This document shows, one piece after another, positions 11,456-24,500 of a DNA stretch of 64,000 nucleotides. Under the pieces are notes generated by a model. The model ran no database searches. It saw only the letters and a program-made list of their open reading frames with translations, and had not been told where the DNA came from. Numbering within the stretch: position 1 is the stretch's first letter; each line of letters starts with the position of its first letter. This stretch comes from Isoetes taiwanensis (Eukaryota; Streptophyta; Lycopodiopsida; Isoetales; Isoetaceae): the NCBI GenBank assembly GCA_021234155.1, contig JAJEKV010000053.1:6044488-6108487 (forward strand), read 5' to 3'. Position numbers and translations under genes: made by a program.

Positions 11456-12177
11456 TTATTGCTTTTAGCTTACAATTTCTTTTTCTGCTATCAGGCTGAA
11501 GACTAACGTCAAAGGTCATGGTGGTGGTCTGCGTTTAGTCAGCTGCTTTGAGCACTTTCATATAGGATATTACAGCACGGACACCAAAAACACCATGGTG
11601 CATTTTAATACACAGAATGAGAAGTCTCCGCCATGTAATGCATTCCAATTCCCAGTTGTCTTGCAAAAGCTGAGAGACCCACAGAGACAAGGCGATGTGG
11701 TGTTCCACTACCAAAAGCCTCAAAGGCTTATTAATAATCTAATACAATGTTTTTCTCGCCCGGGGGACTGGGTTCTAGACGCTTTTCCTGGAACTGGCAC
11801 CACCGCGATTTGTGCACTTAAGCAGGGACGTAATGTGGTGTCAGTTGACATAGACCCAGATAAGATCAATTTCATCAGGACCAGAATAAGTTCCTATGAG
11901 TCCTTTCCTGATGAAAATGAGGAATTGGGAGCAAAGAATGGTGTTGGGGATGTTAAAGGCACCTACACAGAAATCCAGACTCCAATCACGGGAAGAAAGG
12001 ATGAGGAGGTGGGAGTTTGTGGATCTGGAACCAGTAGAGCTAGAGCCCGTCAAACAGCTTGTTCTAATAACATTAGAATCAGAAGCAGGTGTCTCTGGCT
12101 TTGTGGCCTCTCAAAAAACAGATCCAAAGGGAGACGAGAGTCCTGTGGACTGGGAAGAACCACCTCCCCTCATATAA

Positions 12178-12714
12178 ATTTAAACATACGTTTCAATTTT
12201 AAAATGTTGGTATATACTTTTACGAGTATTGCACTACATTTTTTATAAACTATGTACAAAAGGAATATAATATATTCATGTAAGATTTTTGAAAATGGAA
12301 GCTTGGAACTGTATCTTTAACAATGTTTAATTAGAACAACTTTTTTTGCTACATAATTTCTTCTTCTTCTTTTTTAAGTTCCACTTTAATAGCATCTGCA
12401 TTAATTATGCAAAAAGGCACTTTAATAGCATCTACATTAATTATGCAAAAAGGCACACTGTATTTGTTGTATTTTCATCAAAAAAAATTTGCTGGATCTC
12501 CAAAATTAGAGTTCTCCTCCTCAAAATTATTATTTTTTTTTTCATGCCTTTTTTTTTTCAAATCAAATAGCTGTAAAAATGTTACTTTTTGTGGGGTATT
12601 CTCAACACTATGTGCTCAACAATCTATCTTGCTCCATATTTTGTCTCTTTTTTCAAATTTTCAGAATTTACAAAGGAATCTTTCAAATGCACTTTTTAAA
12701 TAAGTGTGTTTCAT
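12178..12714. other. AT-rich intergenic DNA
   Basis: T-rich low-complexity sequence follows the methyltransferase gene. A 29-bp direct duplication (CACTTTAATAGCATCT...) lies at about 12384-12450. No coding signal was seen. Confidence 0.6.
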
Positions 12715-12990
12715 TTAAAACCTTGTTAGATGGCTAATTGCTTCAAAGAATGTCTGATGCACACAATAGATAAGAACTAGGTTCAGATCAGCTTCTGGTA
12801 ACCCTAGGTTAACCTGTATATAGCCCCCTGCTTTTGCCTCTTCCTTATAGATGGCTACTGCCTCCTGCAGATTGAATACGTGTTGATTTGCTGGCCTGAT
12901 TGGAATCCCTTCAAACTTCGTCCAAGATTTGTTCAGCAGCTCGAGGTACATCGACCTCTGCCTTTCTTCATTGGCCCACAAATCGCGACC
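12715..12990 (-). pseudogene. Terminal exon-like coding fragment, unrecognised
   Basis: On the minus strand, a splice-acceptor-like AAATTTAG is followed at 12990 by about 90 open codons to a TAA at 12715. The composition is balanced and protein-like (GIPIRPANQHVF, AVAIYKEEAKAGGYIQV) and GC-richer than its surroundings. I do not recognise the product. No partner exon was found upstream on this strand, so it may be the last exon of a broken gene or a fragment moved by a transposon. Confidence 0.35.
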
Positions 12991-15820
12991 CTAAATTTCA
13001 TGCTTTTTTAATTTTCTTTAGAAAAGTTCGTTGCCTTTTTTAAAATTGGCCTAGATATTATATGGAGTGGTTCATACAATAGTTTTTTTAAATTTGGCTT
13101 AGATATTATATAGAGTGGTTTATAGAGTGGTTTGACTTATAAAACCATGCACAAAAATCCCCAATTCTTAATTAAAAGTTCTTTTCCAACGAAAATTATG
13201 GTAAAAAGTATTTGCCAACGTAATCTTATATTACAAATAGACAAACAAATGTGTAAATAATAATAAAATGTATGCCAATATACATAATAATAATATGTAT
13301 AATGTGTTACTGCAAATTTAAAGATGGTTTGCAAATTTTGATGCAATGTACATATGCTCCTTTAGTTTGGTGTCTACTCATTTTGTTCTTTTGATCCGAG
13401 TTCAATTAACTCTCTTCTGAATAAACTTATTGGACTATCTTTAGGTTGCAAAACCTTCATGCCATAATGTTATGTATGAGAATTTCTTCATTCGATTTCA
13501 AATCGCATTTGATGAATGAGGTTTGTTGCACATACTTTTGGCGCTGCACTTGGGTTTAGGTATCAAAACTGTTCTTTTCTATTCTTTTTTGCATAAGGTG
13601 GTTCTGCCATTAAGTTTTTCTGCATATGGAGTCATTGGCATGTATATTCTTCTATTTATTTGCCATACATTTCGAGGAACAATATTCTGGCAGCCACTGT
13701 GCTCTAATATCACCATATCATTATAATAAATTTTGTATGATAGAAATGGAATAACAACCCTCAAAAGCAAAAAAAATCTGCGGATTAAACTAACAAATTC
13801 TAAGAGGTTCAAATGGGTTCAAGACAGAAATATAATAAGAATACTTTGTGAGGTCAAGAATATAATTATAAGAGATACTAGTAAATGTGTGCCCGGCGTT
13901 GCCGGGCTAATGCCCTGGCATGTGTTTTTACTATGTGTAATTTTCGACAACAGCACATAGCACATGTTGATATTGGCAAGAATGGACATTATTTGTTTTT
14001 GTAATTACTTTTGTTTTTGAAATTGTCCAATGACATTATCATCAATACATTAAATTTGAGTTCACGGATTTCATTAGAGAAAATAATGCTCAAAATACAA
14101 AACAAAACTTATGCTCAAAATTAGGAAAGACAGGTCCAAAACTTATGCTCAAAATGTCACCCTTAGAAGTAGTTAAGTACATCAACAAAAAATAGGTACA
14201 AAAATGCAAAACACAGAATTTTGTCCTGATTCATTGCGTACTTTAGTTCATAATGGAACTCTACATATGCATCTCCATATGGCGCACATCACCAACCTAA
14301 TATTGTACTTTTTTTAGATGCTCCCTTGATATCTTCACTTCCTACAGATAACATCTTAGTCGGGGTAAAAGTGATAAATGCACGTGCGAGTCATTGATTT
14401 GAACTGCCCACGATGTCTTAATGACTATCAAGCACGTGAACGACTCATCCCGAAGATAGGCTCGTATAACGACATCAGATACCGCCTCCGGCCAAAACGA
14501 TTTGTAGACTCTAAGATGCGCTCCATAAGTAGGGGCATGTGTGTCTGACATTTTGTAGAGGTATGTGATATAAGATCATGCCAAGGTAGTTTTAGATATG
14601 TCTCCATGTAATGTGTGTATATTCACACGGGGGGTGACTCCGGGCAACGAGAGCTGTTGGATAGGCATATTCACCCCTTATTCCTTAATCTATACCGTAC
14701 GTAAAATTCCTCGTTTGTGGGGTATGCAAGTACAAAATTTGCTATACTGTATAACAAGATTCGCAAAATACTATAAGATTTCAAGCGGAATACTATATGG
14801 TGTTGATTTCGTACGTGCAAAATACAATTATGAGGGCTCTCGCTGCCCTACGTCAACCCCCGTGTGAATATGCACCCAAACCAAAGGGGGTTTAAGGGGG
14901 ATTTTAATTTAAATGTGTTGGACCCAATGTTTGTGTTAATTAATGTCAATGATAGTTATGTGTTGGTTGTTAATGTCAATGGTTGTTATGTATTGGTTGT
15001 TATGTGTTGGGGGATTTAATTTTTATATGTTGGATGTTAATGGTTTTTGTTGCAAAAAAAAAAATTTGGCCCCTTCGGGACCTTACGTCACCCCCCCCAG
15101 ATGTGACAAAAATTTTAGAATTCAAACCAGGAAAAAACTAGAATTCATTTGAGGCTTTCATCACCTGTAGCTTTTGAATTTGATCACAATAAAACAAATA
15201 GAACATAAATAAAAGTTACCATAAAGATAGAGCAGATTGATCCCATTATTCTGAAAGTCATAAAATTTATAACACAAAGAAAACCCCCTGTTATTATGCT
15301 ACATATTGTTACTTCCGCTACAACTATTTCTCTTTCACAATGACACCATTGTTTATTAATCCATATGATTTTGGATGTTCCATCTCTAGCAAAGGTAATG
15401 CATGATTCAGCTTATGGTTCGATTAAACTTCCAAACCTACAATATAAATGCATTCTTGTGGCCACTGTTTGACTGATCTGCATGACATGGAAAAGGGCAT
15501 GGAATAATCCGCCTGTTGTGTGCATAAGAATCCGCTTGTTGATTGAAGCTAAAGGCTGGCTGCTATGAACAATCCGGCAGCCAGGAATATCCAAGAGTTG
15601 GAAGCAAACAGAGGGCCTAAACTTGAATCTGCAGCAAATCTTAGGAAGGAAACAAAAGGGATTTTTGCAGCACTACATTGTAGAATCAGGAAACCAATAC
15701 CTTGTAAAACAAAACATTATGCTAACTGAAGAAACATTAAAAAACAAATACTTTTGTAAGTGTGAGCAAAAAATCCATCTCGTGGTAGTAAAATCCACTC
15801 CGGCAATAAGAATCCAACAG
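12991..15820. other. AT-rich DNA with a Helitron end; no gene recognised
   Basis: This 2.8-kb stretch is mostly AT-rich. It contains the Helitron 3' end at 13878 and a 70-codon minus frame (14342-14551) that could be coding but has no support. There are also two mononucleotide runs near 15050 and 15095. Unseen 5' exons of the hAT gene at 15821 could lie in its last kilobase. Confidence 0.5.
13878..13907 (-). mobile_element. Helitron 3' terminus
   Basis: Read on the minus strand, this is a GC hairpin GCCCGGCAACGCCGGGC, a short spacer, then ...TTTACTAG followed by host T. A hairpin about 10 bp before a terminal CTAG inserted between A and T is the standard Helitron 3' end. The element body would extend toward higher coordinates. 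Its 5' end (TC on the minus strand) was not identified. Confidence 0.65.
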
Positions 15821-17723
15821 GGCTTCTGGTAGTGGACTACGACGCTTTCTTCAACCTAAGAAGCTTGGCCAGCAGGAAATAAAGAGGCTAATTGATCCAA
15901 AAAAAAAAGAGGCAGTGGATAGACAGGTTGCTAGATGGTTCTATCATGACCACATCCCGTTTCGTGTTGCTAGGTCTGATTTTTTCCAGGCTATGGTGCA
16001 AGCTATTGCAAGTTATGGGCCAGGTTATGAGGCACCTAAATATGAGGATATTCGCACAACATTCTTGGAGAGGGAAAAGCAAACTATGCATGAACTTTTG
16101 TCGGATATTAGAAGCCAATGGGCTGATTTTGGAGTCACCCTCATTTTTGATGGATGGACGGATAAGAAAGGGCGTCACATTGAAGGTTCAGTTGCCTATT
16201 GTAGAGGCAAAGCATATTTCCTCATGTCTCATGACATATCTGCTTCAGGAAAAGGGGCCTCAAATTTAGCATCTACATGGAAAGAAAGCATTTTATATGT
16301 GGGTGCACAAAATGTTGTGCAAATTGTATGTGATGGAGAGAATGCCAATCGTGCAGCTGGACGTATTATTGAGGCGGAGTTTCCTCATATCTTCTTTTGC
16401 CCATGCATTGCACATTGTCTCAATAACTTGCTCAAAGATATTGGCAGCCTACCTGAAGTTGCGGATTTGGTGCAAAAAGGAAAGTCTTTGGTTACATTTG
16501 TGAATGGGCACACATCTACCCGTGCACACTTTCAAAGGCTCACACTTGCAAATCACAACGGTAAGACTTTGCTAAAATATTGTGAAACTAGATTTGGTTA
16601 CAATTTCATCATGCTTGAGAGATTGCATGATTTGCATTGGGTGTTGAGGTCATTGTTTGTTGATGATGTCTTTCGCAAGAGTCCACCTGGACGCTCTGCT
16701 GCAGGAAGGGCATGTAATGCTATTGTTTTTGATGATGCATTTTGGAAGAAGGTTAAACATCACTTGGAGGTTGTAGAGCCAATTGTTTTGATGTTGCGCC
16801 TTGTTGATGGAAATGATCCATGCCTTGGTAAGGTTTATGAAGGGCTTGACAGGATGAATGAACATATTATGAAATTGGAGAAGGATGCAACAAAAGCCGC
16901 GGAGTTGGTGGCAATGTGCAATGAAAGATGGAATAAATATGAGTCCCCAATTCAAGCTGCTGCATTTTACTTGGATCCTGAGTTCCAAGGACAAAAGCAA
17001 TGGACGGATCCCGCTATCTCGAGGCACTTTAATGACGTGCTTAACAGGATGGTTGATGATGCTGATAAGAGATTGAAAATAAGAGAGCAATATGCAATTT
17101 ACAAGAAGAAAGAGGGGAGTTTTGGAACCTCGGATGCGCAAGCGGCTCGCTTTAAATTTGCATCCGCACTTTGGTGGGAGGAATATGGAGGGGATACACC
17201 TGAATTGCAAGCAATGGCGGTTCGCATTCTTAGCCAAGGAGCGGCCTCCTCTCCACTTGAGAGGCTTTTTAGTGTCTTTTCACATGTGGCAAGTAAGAAA
17301 AGGAATAGACTTCTTCCATCAAGAACATCGGATTTGGTATTTGTAAGTGCAAATTTGAAATTGATTCAATCTCATAGGCAAGTGAGAAGAGAGCCTTATA
17401 TTGGCTTTGCAAATAAGGCATCTCTTCCAGAACCACAAGAATGGAATGATGATGATGGGGAAGAGCAAGAGGTAGATGAGCAAGTACTAGTGCAAGAGGT
17501 GGATGGCATGGGATTGGCCCTTGGCAATGAGAATGAGATTGATGTGGAAGAAGAGGAAGGAGATAATGATGACGATGGCGATGATGACAAGAATGATAGT
17601 GACTATGATGTTGAGGAAGATACGGATGCAACTTGTTACGTCTCGCCGAATTACATTCGTTCTTCACAACCAAATGTTCGTTACAGGGATTCTGGCACGA
17701 ATCCATATTCCATGCGTTACTAG
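15821..17723 (+). CDS. hAT-superfamily transposase (3' exon)
   Basis: An open frame of about 634 codons follows the acceptor-like AATCCAACAG at 15811-15820 and ends with TAG at 17721-17723. The first in-frame ATG lies inside the conserved region, so upstream exons are likely missing or unseen. The N-terminal third matches the DUF659 pattern (TLIFDGWTDKKGRHI, QIVCDGENANRAAG, CPCIAHCLNNLLKDI). The C-terminal part has the hAT dimerisation signature (SSPLERLFSVFSHV and NRLLPSR). A long acidic tail rich in D and E follows. No BED zinc finger is visible, though full plant hAT enzymes usually carry one. There is no internal stop or frameshift, so it could be expressed. TIRs and target duplication were not resolved. 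Confidence 0.85.
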
Positions 17724-17948
17724 TACTCTCTAACCTTGAACATTATGAACTTTTGATGTCATGCTATCATTTAGTTTCACATTATGTTATGTTCTTTGTT
17801 ATAAGTAAGTAAATCTCAAAGTTTATTGCTCTAAGTATGAGGAATTTATCATATGAGTTGTTTAATTAGCAAATATGCTATTTTGGACAAGCATATTTCA
17901 GATGATATTGTATTGAGTATGCCATATTAATATTATGAGTTAGTGTAC

Positions 17949-17994
17949 ATTTTTTTTTTTTTTTTTTTTTTTTTGAACTTGCCGTTTTTTTGGC

Positions 17995-18025
<31 letters not shown>

Positions 18026-18230
18026 AATTTCCACTTGCCGTTTTCATTCCGTTTTCGTTTTCGGTAACTATGATGCACACATGCACACACATGCACACAT
18101 GCACTTGCACTTGCACTTGCACTTGCACAATACACATGCACATGTATATACATGCACATGCACATGCACACACATGCACATGCACATGCATACACATGCG
18201 CAGTGTTCATGCACAAACACATGCAGAGGA
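17949..18230. repeat. Compound microsatellite: T-run, (CGTTTT)n, (CATGCA)n
   Basis: A run of about 25 T is followed by CGTTTT hexamers (about 17995-18062). A long CATGCA/CACATG/CTTGCA tract follows to about 18230. The ORFs across it on both strands are low-complexity artefacts. Confidence 0.9.
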
Positions 18231-21200
18231 AGACAACAACCCTCGGATTGTTCCAACCAACGAAAATCAACGGCCCATAAAGGGTGCACTCTAGAAATAC
18301 TATTTAGTACACCTCAACGAATACAACAACGAAATCATAGAAAAATTATGTGAAAAAGCGTATAAAAATCTAAAAGTAACCCCCTGTTATTGTGCTACAT
18401 ATTTATGTTATCACGCCTAAAGTTTATTATTATATGTAGAACCATGTTTTAATCCCAGATGCTTAACCCCATCGGTTGTTTATAGAATATTGGCATTAGC
18501 GTTGTGAAAATAACATTAGAAGAGGAGTATTAATAGTGCTTATATTCAACGCAATGATCACTTTGAAGTGATATTTGATTGACTCAAGAATAATAGTGTA
18601 TTGAGTCATTAACCAACATACAATAAAGCAATGTCCCTGGAATCTCAAATGTAATGTAATCCTTGAAAGCTTATGAATCCAATGTAAGAAGAATATTATT
18701 TTCCTCACCATGGTCAAAAGGTTCAACTTGCAATAGCGTTACGTCGAAACAAACATGCAATTGCAAGCAAACTTGTCACACCTTTTGTGGAATTTAAAAG
18801 GAAAATGACCAACTCATTGCATTAAACCAAGTTTGTTTTCATTGCTAGTATGATTTACCCAAGAATATATCAATGGAAATAGTGAACTTACTTGATATAT
18901 TTAGTGCGTTGATAAAAGGCATTTTTTAGGAATGTTCAAGAATTTGGTACGTCATTGGCGGCATTGCAAGAAATTATCTAACAATACCAGCAATTCTCTA
19001 AAACTACCATGCCACTTGCTCCTCAATCCTATTTACTCTGAATATCAGTGCTTGGACGATGGCACCATCTTTATCACATGTGAGTCTCTAACATAAGGGG
19101 AGACAAGTCTTTTAAATGGCAAAGAGATAGGACAAAAAAGAAGCAAGAGGAACTAGGAACTGGATGGGCTAGAAGAGAAAAAAAAGTAAGCAAACACAAA
19201 GAAAAAAAGGAATCCGGCAACTTGAACAAAAAGAGATCTACCATTCAAAGGAATAAGGCCACAAAATCCATATTATTTATTCATATAAATGGATACTAGT
19301 AACGGTGCCCGGCGTTGCCGGGCATAGCTACATTAAAATAAATTAGAAATAGACATTACATAGGTCGTTAGTGTTCAATTTTGATTTTGTTGGACTTCTT
19401 TTAAAAGTGAAAATGTTACATAACTCTCTCAAGGCAACAATTTAATGGTACATGTACCACTAATTATGGGTAGATGGCATGACCATATATAATGTGGCAT
19501 TATAGATCACATGTAGGCGTAGACGTGCTATGACTATAGAGGGAATAGGTGATACAACTTACATAGGGTAGAGGACTGCATTAGCTGTAGTATTTTAGTC
19601 ATAAGGGGAAAGACATGGCACTAAGTCTGACAGTCCACTTCCCATGTTTTTATGTGCCACCCAACTATAGTGTTTGACTACTTACCTAGTTCTTCAGACA
19701 GCATAGCCGCACTACTAAACATTTATAAATCCTAGATATTGGTGTTGGCGTAGATGATATGTTCAATATAAAATACCAAGCTAAACTTAGGTTCCCACGT
19801 ATATTAAAGTTTGGAATCCTAAAGTTGCATCCCAAATGTGTGGGAGTATATCTTATAATCAAGATGGCATTGGAGGTGCTGCCAGCTAGCGTGTGTGCTC
19901 AATACCATCATGTTGCACATAGGTCTTTTAAAGTTCAATCGATATTGCATGCGTGGAACACTTTCTCATGATTTAATTATTTCAAATCGAGATTGGATTG
20001 GTGTTCATTGACTGAGAATATAAATAATATGCTACATTTATTCTCACGAATGGAATCCTACTTTATGACCACGATAGCTTGTGCATGATATAAATTGCAC
20101 TCTCGATATCTGATATCTGAATATAGGTTGTTCTATAGATGCTCGTAAGATATAAAGGATCGCATGCTCAATAGATATCTCATATGCATCTGTGCCTTTC
20201 ATGTGCTTTATATGCATAATCATCTTTCTTTCCTTACGTTCCTTGCTCTTGGACCTTATATTAATTGATTATAAAACTCGTCATTATTTTATAGATTGAT
20301 GCCACTACATACATTACATGCTAATGCAACAAAATGGCATAGATGTGGAAATAGAATGTCGGCTTCACATATACAGATTCGGAAAATGTAGGTATGCTTT
20401 AACTACATCTAACTGGAAGTTCTAATTTTGATATGGTGTTTGCTATATCTAGTTGACAGCACCTCCTGTGGCATAAAGTTGGTTTCCCCTTTCATGTAAG
20501 GAATGTTAGCATGGAGAGATGAAGAGATGTACGTGTGAGACATGAACAAATGTATTGTTCATCGACAAATGCTTACCTTTGTATCAGCCTTCTGAATGTT
20601 CAAGAAATATAAGTGTTTCTTATGTCATCAGTTGTAAATTTATTGTACATGCTAGGAAGTAAAAAGCATGAGATGCTAAGAAGCAAGCAGGTAATCAGAG
20701 ATATGGAACTGCAGATTGGTAAACATATGGACACATAGAAATTCAGTGCTCAAGCTAATTGCTGTAAATGAAATAATGGTATGACTCTTTAATAATGATT
20801 CTAACTGCTTTAAATGTAATAATGGCATGACGCTATAATAATGATGTTTGCATCTAGATGATAATAACTTGGCCAAGAACCGCTTGCAGATAAATAACCT
20901 CTCGCTACTTGGTGCTGCTGCTCACCAAGTGGACAGTAAATAAGCTTTCCTTATATTGATTAGTCCAGAAACTTAGAACTCAAGTTTACGATTTAAGGGA
21001 AAAAAAGTGCAGATTTAAAATAGGCTACGCCTTGGATGACATACTAAGCAATAGAAAGCAATAGATAGCCTGTGGACTTTCACATACATTGATTAGTAAA
21101 TCTGTGACACAATCATGGTAAAGTGCAAAAGGAGTAATTTTTTTTATCATTCCCCTGAACGTTGCATACTTGAGTCATTCCCAATTCATTCCAAATAATC

Positions 21201-21513
21201 CAGGAGATTGTAAACTATTTATGCTTAATTTGTCCAATGTCAAAGGCAAGAGCAGCTCTACAAAAGGAAAAGAGGATACGAAAAACCCTATGCTAAGAGG
21301 GACTCTTGACATGACCTATTTCCCCCGAAAGTGGTCGCAATGCCATACCTAGGTGGGAAAATAATTTCAGGCTATTTGTTAAACTGATAAAGGGCTTTGC
21401 AGACGTCATTGGGTGCAAGGAAAATGCAAGGGCTAAATCAAAGCTTGAATCTATGCTTGGAACCTATGCAATAGCCCACAAACCAATCAGTGGCAATCTG
21501 TCCTTGTCTATGA
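18231..21513. other. Non-coding, AT-rich DNA with a Helitron end
   Basis: Apart from the Helitron 3' end at 19296, I see no coding signal, structural RNA or strong repeat in this 3.3-kb stretch. All ORFs are short and lack protein-like composition. Confidence 0.5.
19296..19323 (-). mobile_element. Second Helitron 3' terminus
   Basis: The same hairpin as at 13891 (GCCCGGCGTTGCCGGGC at 19307-19323) is set beside CTAG at 19296-19299, in the same orientation. The two ends share the hairpin but have different spacers, so they belong to one family of elements. The 5' end was not found. Confidence 0.65.
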
Positions 21514-24500
21514 TCAGAGATCTGACAAAATAGGAGCTTGAAGTAGACCTCGAAGATAATCACCAACCTCAAGACTTTTAGTAATGTGTCGTTGAATATT
21601 CCAAGCACTATCTGCAGAAAAATCATAAAGGGCAAGTTATAAGAGTTAAGAAACATTAACAGATAGAGGAGAATAGAAATGGAGCAGATCAGAAGTAGCA
21701 GCCATAAAAGCTTAGATCGATGTGGCAAAAATGACAATAATTCTTTTGCTCCACCACCAACCCAAGACAACTAAATTGTTTGTGAACCTACCAACACCAA
21801 ATTGGTTTAGACGACAAACTTCATGAGCTAGATGCATGTGTCATCGTGTTTTATGCAGAAAATATGATTATAGCTAATCTTCAAAAGCATGTAAGTTTGA
21901 AACTATGGACATGAGTGTATTTTCAAGTATGGAATAAATAGGCAAACTTACGTTATTGATCAATGAAAAACATTTCGTTATAGCCAGGATATGAAAGAGA
22001 AGGTTAACCTGCTCATTATTGACGTAATCTTAGAACACATGCACCTAAATAAATGCACCTAGCTATGTTAGGATTTATCATATTACTGAGAAAGAAACAT
22101 TCTTCAGACATCGAGAAAGAAACATTCTCGTACCTATGTTATAATGGCACCTACTAAGTTATCGTCATTGAGCTCTGCCACGCAGCTCAGTTGTAATATC
22201 ATTGCAGTTAGTACATGCCACGTAATATCACCTGATAGGGCCCATGTTAGTCCTCCATCAAGCATTTTTTCATCAAACAATAAAGAACCCTGAATAGAAA
22301 GAAGATGACTGACTTCCCTTGTAAGACGATCTGTGGAGAGTTTGACCTAGAAAAAAGAAAGCAGACTTTCATTTTGGTATGCTATAATAAATTGCAGTTC
22401 CATGGCCACATTTATAAGAGCTGATGGCCTTTTTGAGAAGTTCATCCATTCATGCTTTATGGTTTACAAAGAAATGCATGATTCCAAGAATCCCATTGCT
22501 TGTCAAATGAAGAGTTACAATAAAACTCATATGAAGTAAAAGCAGGGTATTGCTAGTAAACCCTAGTAAATCATGTGCATGACCATGATAGACATAAGTT
22601 GTTTGTATTGACAGGAGGACCAAAAGGTTCAAACTACTCACCTGGTTGGTGATGGAAACTGAATAAGTAAATAAGTTGAACATTGATATCTGCAGCACAT
22701 GAAGAGAGCAGCAACCTATTGTTAAGAAAATGCATTACATCATGTGTATTGCATGACATGTTAGATACAAAAGTAAGATCACAAAGAACTTACGGTCTCA
22801 GTTGATCGAAGAAGCTCCTCACACATGCAAAGTTATAGTGCTCCTCCAAGTGAGCTTTGAATTCCCGCTTGAACAGTCTGTTTAAAGAAATGATAAACCT
22901 TAAAAATGGCAAATATTAAAACGTATAGTTGTTGTAGCTCTACTGCCAGCATCTAAAAAATACTTTAAGATGATTGTCTAGCGTAAGAGAATTAGAACCA
23001 TAGGTCTGAAGAGAGTTTATTCTAAAACCCAGAAAATCTTCATCATGAAGAGCTGGAACAATACAATAAAATTGCTTGCCTATGGACAGGCTTGCCTCTA
23101 TGGCACAACGACCAAGAGCCTACTGCAATAGGCATGAAATTTGCTGAGGAAAAGAACTAACTGGCGCACAGAATGGTCAGTTCACATCTTCTACATCAAT
23201 ATGACTTATTAGACAAAATAATTTTAATGCCTCGTCTTTTCCTTGGAACTGCATGGCCCATTTCGTGCAATCATGTTAGAAAAGACTCACCTCTTCCTGG
23301 AAGAAATAATGCTTTCTAGATACAAAAGAAAGAAAGAAAAAAATGCATGAAGAATGGAAGATAAATGAATTTGGTCATGTCTTAACTGCATACAATGCAT
23401 GAAGAATGGAAGATAAATGAATTTGGTCATGTCTAGAGAAGAGAACTGCATGCCGAAAGGGGTTTTCCTTAGAGAAAGAACTAACCTGCTAATAATACTA
23501 CAAAAGAAAAGAAAGAGAGTTCTTCCCCATCCATGGCAGGACGAAAGCTTGTGATGGATTAGAACCTAGGCCAGATGATTGGAAATAAATGCACCTAGCT
23601 ATGTTAGGATTTATCATATTACTGAGAAAGAAACATTCTCGTACCTATGTTATAATGGCACCTACTAAGTTATCTAAGTCGAGGAAATAGAATCAGAGTC
23701 ACATATTGAACAATAACATGCGATCATAAGTTTAGGAAAAAATGAAGTCCATAGAAAGGTTACCACGGTGGTGTCAAATAGAAAGGTTGGAAAAAATCCA
23801 TCGATAGTCGGCAACTTTACTAACCGAGAAAACTTGCATGACGCACCTCCTCAATCGCATTGGGTGATTACGATGTGCCCTTTGTGACGCTTTGATTATC
23901 AGCTTGTGGATTCCAGTCCCGCTCATAGAAAATCACCGCAAAATATAGACCACATTATTCATGAAAATCTGTACATTGCATAAACCAGCTTCTTCCAGAA
24001 CCATTCAACAAAACATCACTATAGCCGTTGCTTCCAAAAGAAACGACAGAGATGAAAGGTAATCCATATCCTAAGGCATCGTTCGACCGGTGGAATGCAC
24101 TTGAAATACATGTCGACTCGGTTGGTCCAAAAGTCTGCAGATGCCATCGCCAGCCCATCCCATAGCTGGAGCTGAAAATTTCTAACAAAGAAGATGATTT
24201 AGGCTTTTATACATGGTCGGGTCATGCATCCGAGGCTATATGACAGATCGTATGAAGAAATAGATGACCTCCTCTGGCATGCTTTGGAGCCATGGCAGAA
24301 AAAGCAAGAAATCAACAAACCCAAATAAGCAAGATCAGCCCCATCAAAATGTAATGTAATCGTATTTTCTCGCAAGTGACTTGAGATACATTCTTACCGA
24401 AGGATTTTGAAGCAGATAATCTTTAGTTCGCTAATGCAAACCCATGAAACTCTTTTCGAAGACGGAAGTTTGCATAACCGATGCGTAATATGAAAATATC

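Larger units (their letters stand above)
4653..12177 (+). pseudogene. ParB-like / beta-class DNA methyltransferase fusion gene, multi-exon, decayed
   Basis: Exon 1 is the 8-nt ATGGCCAA (4653-4660) before GTAAGT. Exon 2 resumes in phase at 5367 after TTTTCAG. Further exons are about 5367-5708, 5801-6196, 6300-6465 joined to 9632-9895 (an LTR element intervenes), 10309-10548, 10618-10754, 10819-11256 and 11495-12177. The protein has an unplaced N-terminal part, an acidic linker, and a ParB/sulfiredoxin-like core (GGTHRKE at 6360). A helical region follows, then a methyltransferase with motif IV as DIPYG (11048) and motif I as FPGTGTT (11784). The IV-before-I order fits beta-class N6-adenine or N4-cytosine enzymes, which act on DNA. 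DIPY departs from the usual (D/N/S)PPY. Damage: the LTR insertion, frameshifts near 5550, 6405-6435 and 12000, and six in-frame TAA/TAG codons. ParB-methylase fusions are known from phages and mobile elements, so foreign origin is possible. Confidence 0.7.

Noticed and set aside
14342-14551. 70-codon minus frame starting MSDTHAPTYG
   Set aside because: Protein-like but isolated, with no splice partner or recognised domain.
17878-18353. Cys/His-rich ORFs on both strands
   Set aside because: They are translations of the CATGCA and CGTTTT microsatellites, not zinc-finger proteins.
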